A DNA stretch of 64,000 bases from assembly GCA_963805605.1 (NCBI GenBank), contig CAWDUX010000001.1, positions 434,001-498,000 of the forward strand, given 5' to 3'. Source of the DNA: Actinocatenispora sp963805605. Its GTDB lineage: Bacteria; Actinomycetota; Actinomycetes; Mycobacteriales; Micromonosporaceae. The notes beneath the pieces were generated by a model. The model was given only the letters and a program-made list of their open reading frames with translations, searched no databases and was not told the DNA's origin. Each line of letters begins with the position of its first letter. Positions within the stretch are counted from its first letter, which is position 1. Shown here piece after piece: positions 59,358 through 64,000 of this stretch. The translations under genes were made by a program, and so were the position numbers.

Positions 59358-59825
59358 ATGGAGTCGGCGCACATACAGATCGGTGAAGTGGCCGAACGGA
59401 CAGGCCTGTCACTACGCACGATCCGCTGGTACGGCGATGTGGGGCTGGTGGTGCCCTCGACCCGCAGCCGAGGTGGGTTTCGGCTCTACACCGAGGCCGA
59501 CGTCCACCGCCTGGAGCTGATCAAGCGGATGAAGCCGCTGGAGTTCAGCCTGGACGAGATGCGTGATCTGCTGAGTGTGCTGGACCGCATGGCGAAGCCG
59601 CGGGGCCGGCAAGAGGAGCTACAGGACCGACTGGCCATGTACCGGCACGCCGTGGCCGCGCGCGTTGACGCGCTGCGTACCCAACTGGCCGTTGCCGAGC
59701 AGTTCGCCGCGCAGTTGGACGTGGTTGCTGCTGGTGGCCATGTCCCTGTTCCCTCGCGACCGACCGTCCCGCCGACGATGGCCGGACGTTCGGGGCGGGC
59801 TCGGAGAACCGGGCCTGGCCGCTGA
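59358..59825 (+). CDS. MerR-family transcriptional regulator
   Basis: 155 residues from ATG 59358: IQIGEVAERTGLSLRTIRWYGDVGLVVPSTRSRGGFRLYTEADVHRLELIKRMK is the MerR winged helix, followed by a dimerisation coiled coil (DEMRDLLSVLDRM ... LRTQLAVAEQFAAQLDVV). No metal-binding cysteines in the C-terminal loop. Positioned to control itself and the SulP gene 312 bases downstream through the two related dyads. Confidence 0.9.
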   Translation: MESAHIQIGEVAERTGLSLRTIRWYGDVGLVVPSTRSRGGFRLYTEADVHRLELIKRMKPLEFSLDEMRDLLSVLDRMAKPRGRQEELQDRLAMYRHAVAARVDALRTQLAVAEQFAAQLDVVAAGGHVPVPSRPTVPPTMAGRSGRARRTGPGR

Positions 59826-60137
59826 AGCCAGCCGCAACCAGCTCCCCAGCCACCGTCGGCCGATGTCGCTGCCAGCATCGCCGTGAGCACCGCCACACCG
59901 AGATCCACTGCCATCAAGTCTTCCCTGACGTACAGGTAGAGTTGCGGTAGTCGGCAGGGATATGAGCTGCCGGTTCGTTGCTTCGAACCGCGGTCGAGCG
60001 GTACACGCTCCCGCGTGACGCATCCCTGACCAGCTAGTCATCGTCGACTGGCTGCCCAGCCCCGCACCCTGTACAGGCGTGCGGCGTCCCCTGACGCCGT
60101 TGCCCCGTGGTGTCTGAACAGATCGGTCCACTTCATC
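59826..60137. other. Leader region of the SulP gene
   Basis: About 310 bases between MerR and SulP genes, with the second MerR-type dyad near its start (59922-59941). No coding frame of note. Confidence 0.45.
59922..59941 (+). promoter_or_regulatory. MerR-type operator upstream of the SulP gene
   Basis: CCCTGACGTACAGGTAGAGT resembles the site at 59235-59255 and lies about 200 bases before the transporter start. Confidence 0.5.
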
Positions 60138-61634
60138 GTGTTGTCGAGCACCACCCTGGCGCGGATGCGCCCACCTCGCCCTGCCTGGCTGTCTCCCCGT
60201 GTGCTACGGGTCGAGATCCTCGCCGGTCTCGTCGTGGCTCTCGCTCTGATTCCCGAGGCGATCTCGTTTTCCATCGTGGCCGGCGTTGACCCGCGCATCG
60301 GACTGTTCGCCTCGTTCACCATGGCCGTGTCCATCGCGTTCGTCGGCGGCCGGTCCGCGATGATCTCCGCCGCGACCGGGTCGATCGCGCTGGTGGTCGC
60401 CCCGCTGTCACGCGCACACGGCGTGGACTACCTGATTGCCGCGGTCATCCTCGGAGGCGTCTTCCAGGTCGCACTCGGCGGCCTGGGCGTGGCGAAACTG
60501 ATGCGGTTCGTACCGCGCAGCGTCATGATCGGATTCGTCAACGCCCTGGCCGTCCTGATCTTCCTGGCTCAGCTGCCCAACCTGTATCACGTGCCCTGGC
60601 CGGTGTACCCGCTGGTTGTCGCCGGCCTGGCGATCATGGTGCTGTTCCCGCGGCTGACCAAGGCCGTTCCCGCCCCGCTCGTGACGATCGTCGTGCTGAC
60701 TGTGCTGACCATCGCCGCCGGGATCGCCGTACCGACCGTCGGCGACATGGGCGAGCTTCCGAACACCCTGCCTGTCCCTGGCCTGCCCCACGTCCCGCTC
60801 ACCGTGCACACTCTGGTGGTCATCGCGCCGTACTCGCTGGGTATCGCACTGGTGGGTCTGCTCGAATCGCTGATGACGGCCAAACTCGTCGACGATGTCA
60901 CCGATACCCGCTCGTCCAAGACCCGTGAATCGTGGGGGCAGGGCGTCGCCAACATCATCACCGGATTCTTCGGCGGTATGGGCGGCTGCGCCATGATCGG
61001 CCAGACCATGATCAACGTGCGGTCCGGCGCCAGGACCCGCCTGTCCACGTTCCTGGCGGGTGTCTTCCTGCTCATTCTCGTCGTCGCGCTCGGCCCGGTC
61101 GTCGGTATGATCCCGATGGCGGGCCTGGTCGCCGTCATGATCCTGGTTGCGGTGGGCACCTTCGACTGGCACAGCATCAAACCGAGCACTCTCAAGCGCA
61201 TGCCCAAAGGCGAGACCATTGTCATGGTCGCCACCGTCGCGGTCGTCGTGGCCACCGACAATCTCGCCATCGGTGTAGTGGTCGGTGTGCTGGCCGCGAT
61301 GGTCATCTTCGCCCGTCGCGTCGCCCGCCTCGTCTCCGTCTCCAGCGTCCTGGACCCCGATGGCGTCGAATGCGTCTACCACGTCACGGGTGAACTGTTC
61401 TTCGCCTCCAGCAACCAGCTCTACGATCAGTTCAATTACGCCGAAGACCCTGCCAGCGTCGTCATCGACATGACCGATGCGCATATCTGGGACGCCTCCA
61501 CGGTCGCCGCTCTCGACTCCATCACCACCAAGTACGCACGCCACGGCAAGACCGCCCGCATCATCGGCCTCAACCAATCCAGTGCCGCTCTTCACGGAAC
61601 TCTGGCCGGCACCCAGGCCGGCGCCCACGGCTGA
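60138..61634 (+). CDS. SulP-family anion transporter with STAS domain
   Basis: 498 residues. VEILAGLVVALALIPEAISFSIVAGVDPRIGLFASF opens the SulP membrane domain; GFFGGMGGCAMIGQTMINV and a closing helix set complete about 12-14 helices. A C-terminal STAS domain (about 405-495: GELFFASSNQLYDQF, VVIDMTDAHIWDASTVAALD) has the normal fold. Transports sulfate, bicarbonate or related anions. GTG 60138 used as start; the true start may be a little downstream (ATG in ARMRPPR). Confidence 0.9.
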   Translation: MLSSTTLARMRPPRPAWLSPRVLRVEILAGLVVALALIPEAISFSIVAGVDPRIGLFASFTMAVSIAFVGGRSAMISAATGSIALVVAPLSRAHGVDYLIAAVILGGVFQVALGGLGVAKLMRFVPRSVMIGFVNALAVLIFLAQLPNLYHVPWPVYPLVVAGLAIMVLFPRLTKAVPAPLVTIVVLTVLTIAAGIAVPTVGDMGELPNTLPVPGLPHVPLTVHTLVVIAPYSLGIALVGLLESLMTAKLVDDVTDTRSSKTRESWGQGVANIITGFFGGMGGCAMIGQTMINVRSGARTRLSTFLAGVFLLILVVALGPVVGMIPMAGLVAVMILVAVGTFDWHSIKPSTLKRMPKGETIVMVATVAVVVATDNLAIGVVVGVLAAMVIFARRVARLVSVSSVLDPDGVECVYHVTGELFFASSNQLYDQFNYAEDPASVVIDMTDAHIWDASTVAALDSITTKYARHGKTARIIGLNQSSAALHGTLAGTQAGAHG

Positions 61635-61637
61635 AGG

Positions 61638-61691
61638 GGCGAGCCCGCAACAAACCAGACCCGAGCTTCGGCCAGCGGCCAGGGGCTCGCC
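61638..61691. terminator. Bidirectional terminator between SulP and TetR genes
   Basis: GGCGAGCCC (61638-61646) and GGGCTCGCC (61683-61691) form a 9-base stem around an inner CCGA-GCT-TCGG hairpin, between two convergent genes. Confidence 0.5.
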
Positions 61692-61707
61692 TGCGCAAGG
61701 TGTTGGC

Positions 61708-62319
61708 TCACTTGTAGAGGTCGGCGATGGCGTCGAGGATGCGCTGGGTGGCGGCGGCAGCAGGGTAGGCCTCGATGAGTACGTAGTAGGAGAGGCCTTC
61801 GGCGAGGGCGACAAGGGTTACGGCGGCCCGGTGCGGGTCGTGGGCGGTGGGAATGAGGCCGGTGGTCTGGTCGCGGCGGATCAGTTCGGCGATCTGGTGG
61901 TGGAAGTCGGCGTACTGGGTGTGGATGTGGTTGGCGATGGCGGCGTCGCTCAGTGCGAGGGCGTTGAACCAGTGCCGGACACGCAGGTGGGCGCGAGTGC
62001 TGGCGTCGTACGCGATCAGTTCACTCAGTACGGTGGTGACCACGGCGCGGGGCATGGCCTGCCGAAGGTCCCGGTGGCCCACCTTGGCGCGAATGCGGGC
62101 GGCGCTCTGGGCGTTGCCACGGTTGAACGCGGCCTCGATGAGTTGCTGCTTGGTCGGGAAGTAGTGCTGGACCCGACCGGGTGAGACCCCTGCGCGAGCG
62201 GCGACCTCGGCCTGCGAGACGGCCTGCAGGCCACCGTCGGCGACAACGGCCAACACGGCGTCTGCGATCTCGGCTCTGCGTTGATCGTGATGTGCTCCGA
62301 GGCCGCGGGTGCGTGCCAT
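61708..62319 (-). CDS. TetR-family transcriptional repressor
   Basis: 203 residues from ATG 62319. HTH: IADAVLAVVADGGLQAVSQAEVAARAGVSPGRVQHYFPTKQQLIEAAF. The ligand domain is of the TetR_C_6/BetI-like type. Divergent from an MFS efflux gene and probably its repressor through the 24-base dyad between them. Confidence 0.92.
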   Translation of the reverse strand: MARTRGLGAHHDQRRAEIADAVLAVVADGGLQAVSQAEVAARAGVSPGRVQHYFPTKQQLIEAAFNRGNAQSAARIRAKVGHRDLRQAMPRAVVTTVLSELIAYDASTRAHLRVRHWFNALALSDAAIANHIHTQYADFHHQIAELIRRDQTTGLIPTAHDPHRAAVTLVALAEGLSYYVLIEAYPAAAATQRILDAIADLYK

Positions 62320-62390
62320 GGCCCTCCTTCTTTTTCGATGTGGACAGACTGGTTTGATGGGCCGAGTCTACCGGCGGTACCGTCCCAATC

Positions 62391-62414
62391 AAATCAATGT
62401 ATTTACATCGATTT
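62391..62414. promoter_or_regulatory. TetR operator dyad
   Basis: AAATC-A-ATGTA-TT-TACAT-C-GATTT: 10 of 12 paired positions match over 24 bases, in the 111-base gap between the divergent repressor and transporter genes. Confidence 0.65.
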
Positions 62415-62430
62415 ATGGGAGCGTCAACGG

Positions 62431-63891
62431 GTGGCAGAAGCCGTAGCGGTGCCGGGTCCGGCGGAGCAGACGTCCGCCAGTGGGCGGCCCCAGGATCGCG
62501 GCGCGTCCGGGTCTTGGTGGGTGCTGGTGCTGGCTTGCACGGCCTGGTTCATGGTCGTGCTGGACGAGTCGGTGGTGAACGTCGCCTTGCCCTCGATCCG
62601 CTCCGACCTGGGCTTCGATCCGGTCAGCGTGCAGTGGGTCGCCAACGCCTACGCACTGGCTTTCGCGGGGCTGCTGCTGCTCGGCGGGCGGGTCGCTGAC
62701 CTGTACGGCTGTAAACCGGTCCTTCTCGTCGGTCTTGCCGTGTTCACCGCCGCCAGTCTGGTCGGTGGTGCGGCGCTGGGTCCGGTGATGCTCGTGGCCG
62801 CACGTGGGGCGCAGGGGTTGGGTAGCGCCATCGTCGCCCCCGTCACACTGACTCTACTGACCTCGACCTTCCCCGAAGGGCCCCGCCGCACGAGGGCGCT
62901 GACTATCTGGGGTGCGGTCGGAAGTGTCGCCGGTGCGTCGGGCAACCTGCTCGGCGGAGTACTGACCCAGACGGTGTCCTGGCGCGCGATCCTGCTGATC
63001 AACCTACCTCTGGGGCTGGGAGCAATCGGGCTGGCAACCCGGTACCTGACCGGTCACGGCCGACCGAGGCGGCGGCGGCGTCTCGATCTGCCCGGTGCGA
63101 TGCTGGCGACCATGGCGGTCGTCTCGCTGACCTACGCCGTCACGCGCGCCAGCAGCAGTGGCTGGCACGACCCGGTGATGATCACAGCCCTCAGCCTGGC
63201 GATCGCGGGACTCGCCGCCTTCGTGCTCGTGGAAACACGACTGGTGGCGGAGCCGTTGATCCCGCTGCGACTGCTACGTACCCGGACCATCGGGCTGGGT
63301 AACGCGATCACCCTGCTGGCCGGGGCATGCTTTCAGATTCCGATGTGGTATTTCCTCAGCTTCGCCATCCAGCAGGTCCTGGAGTACACGCCACTGGAGA
63401 CCGGGTTGGCGTTTCTGCCGTACACGGTGCTGGGCCTGGGCATCGGGATGCGGCTCACCCCGTGGCTGATGAGTCACTTCCCGAACCGGGGCCTGATCGC
63501 CATCGGCGCGGTGATCATCGCGGCCGCGTTCATGTGGCAGAGCCGCATCAGCCCGGATGGCAGCTACATGACGGCAATTCTCGGCCCCGCCATCGTGTCC
63601 ACCGCCGGCAGCATGCTCTTCTTCACCCCGCTCACCAGCGTCGTCACCTCAGGTATCAGTGCGGCAGACGCCGGCGCCGCCTCCGGACTGATGAACACCG
63701 CGAAACAGATCGGTGGCGTCCTCGGATTGGCTGCGATGGTCACCGCCACCGGGCAGGGCAGTGGTGTCATGGGCTACGCCTACAGCCATGCTTTCGTCAT
63801 CATGGCGATGATCCTGGTCGTCGCCGCGGGACTGGCGCTGGCGCTGCCGCCCGCGGTAGCCCCGGGCCAACCCGAGCCAACGGATCGGTAG
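62431..63891 (+). CDS. MFS drug efflux transporter, DHA2 (EmrB/QacA) family
   Basis: 486 residues from GTG 62431 (GGGAG upstream). Motif 1 region: VVLDESVVNVALPSIRSDLGFDPVSVQWVANAYALAFAGLLLLGGRVADLYG; the DHA2 VVLDxTxVNVALP motif appears as VVLDESVVNVALP. GNLLGGVLTQTVSWRAILLINLPLG is motif C of 14-helix exporters. Proton-driven drug export, repressed by the divergent TetR. Confidence 0.92.
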   Translation: MAEAVAVPGPAEQTSASGRPQDRGASGSWWVLVLACTAWFMVVLDESVVNVALPSIRSDLGFDPVSVQWVANAYALAFAGLLLLGGRVADLYGCKPVLLVGLAVFTAASLVGGAALGPVMLVAARGAQGLGSAIVAPVTLTLLTSTFPEGPRRTRALTIWGAVGSVAGASGNLLGGVLTQTVSWRAILLINLPLGLGAIGLATRYLTGHGRPRRRRRLDLPGAMLATMAVVSLTYAVTRASSSGWHDPVMITALSLAIAGLAAFVLVETRLVAEPLIPLRLLRTRTIGLGNAITLLAGACFQIPMWYFLSFAIQQVLEYTPLETGLAFLPYTVLGLGIGMRLTPWLMSHFPNRGLIAIGAVIIAAAFMWQSRISPDGSYMTAILGPAIVSTAGSMLFFTPLTSVVTSGISAADAGAASGLMNTAKQIGGVLGLAAMVTATGQGSGVMGYAYSHAFVIMAMILVVAAGLALALPPAVAPGQPEPTDR

Positions 63892-64000
63892 CCGAGCCCC
63901 GTATCCTCGCAACGGCCGTGGGGAATGTGTCTGCGCCACCGGGCCCCGGGGGTCGCTGGATCTGCTGCGTGGCACGAACATCGCGTGGGTCAGGATCGGG

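Overview
This is GC-rich DNA from an actinomycete. The evidence is high third-position GC, frequent GTG/TTG starts, ATGA/GTGA gene overlaps, leaderless-looking genes, SpoIIE/STAS and NB-ARC regulators, and an AfsR-type regulator beside a biosynthetic cluster. I would guess Micromonosporales, but that is inference; no ribosomal gene is present.

Region 1 (1-24.9 kb) is an unusual biosynthetic gene cluster. A 4-hydroxymandelate synthase, an FMN hydroxymandelate oxidase and a PLP aminotransferase form the hydroxyphenylglycine/arylglyoxylate pathway, but no NRPS lies in the window. They sit with a free-standing ACP, two acyl-AMP ligases, one FabF-like ketosynthase without a chain-length factor, a ketoreductase, a MaoC dehydratase, and a stand-alone acyltransferase that looks cut out of a modular PKS and carries methylmalonyl-type motifs. 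A UbiD decarboxylase, a MenD paralogue, a PhyH oxygenase, an O-methyltransferase, an esterase, a styrene-monooxygenase-like flavoenzyme (cut by the window start) and a small protein I cannot place complete the set. The parts suggest a short aryl-ketide made on a discrete ACP.

Region 2 (24.9-30.3 kb) holds an OafA-type acyltransferase with an SGNH domain, a convergent SGNH lipoprotein, a MazF/PemK-like protein, a methyltransferase and a 2H phosphoesterase.

Region 3 (30.3-47.5 kb) looks like a defence or conflict island. It has a 1938-residue TIR / degenerate phosphoesterase / NACHT / pentapeptide / 15x WD40 protein, a divergent ArsB/SLC13-type permease, an unknown cupin-like plus membrane-protein pair, and a three-gene operon (NrtR-like Nudix regulator, nucleoside-phosphorylase-fold enzyme, membrane protein). 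The last two proteins of that operon carry matching BASS/amyloid-like motifs. It is followed by a CAT-anticodon tRNA, a YefM/RelE pair and an HTH-TPR regulator split by a decayed IS4-type element whose target duplication can still be read.

Region 4 (47.7-64 kb) is metabolic and transport. It contains a PadR-DUF1048-ABC exporter operon, an ROK-controlled sugar ABC importer with GH66 and GH13 enzymes (isomalto-oligosaccharide/dextran use), a MerR-SulP pair with two related operators, and a divergent TetR/MFS efflux pair sharing a palindromic operator.
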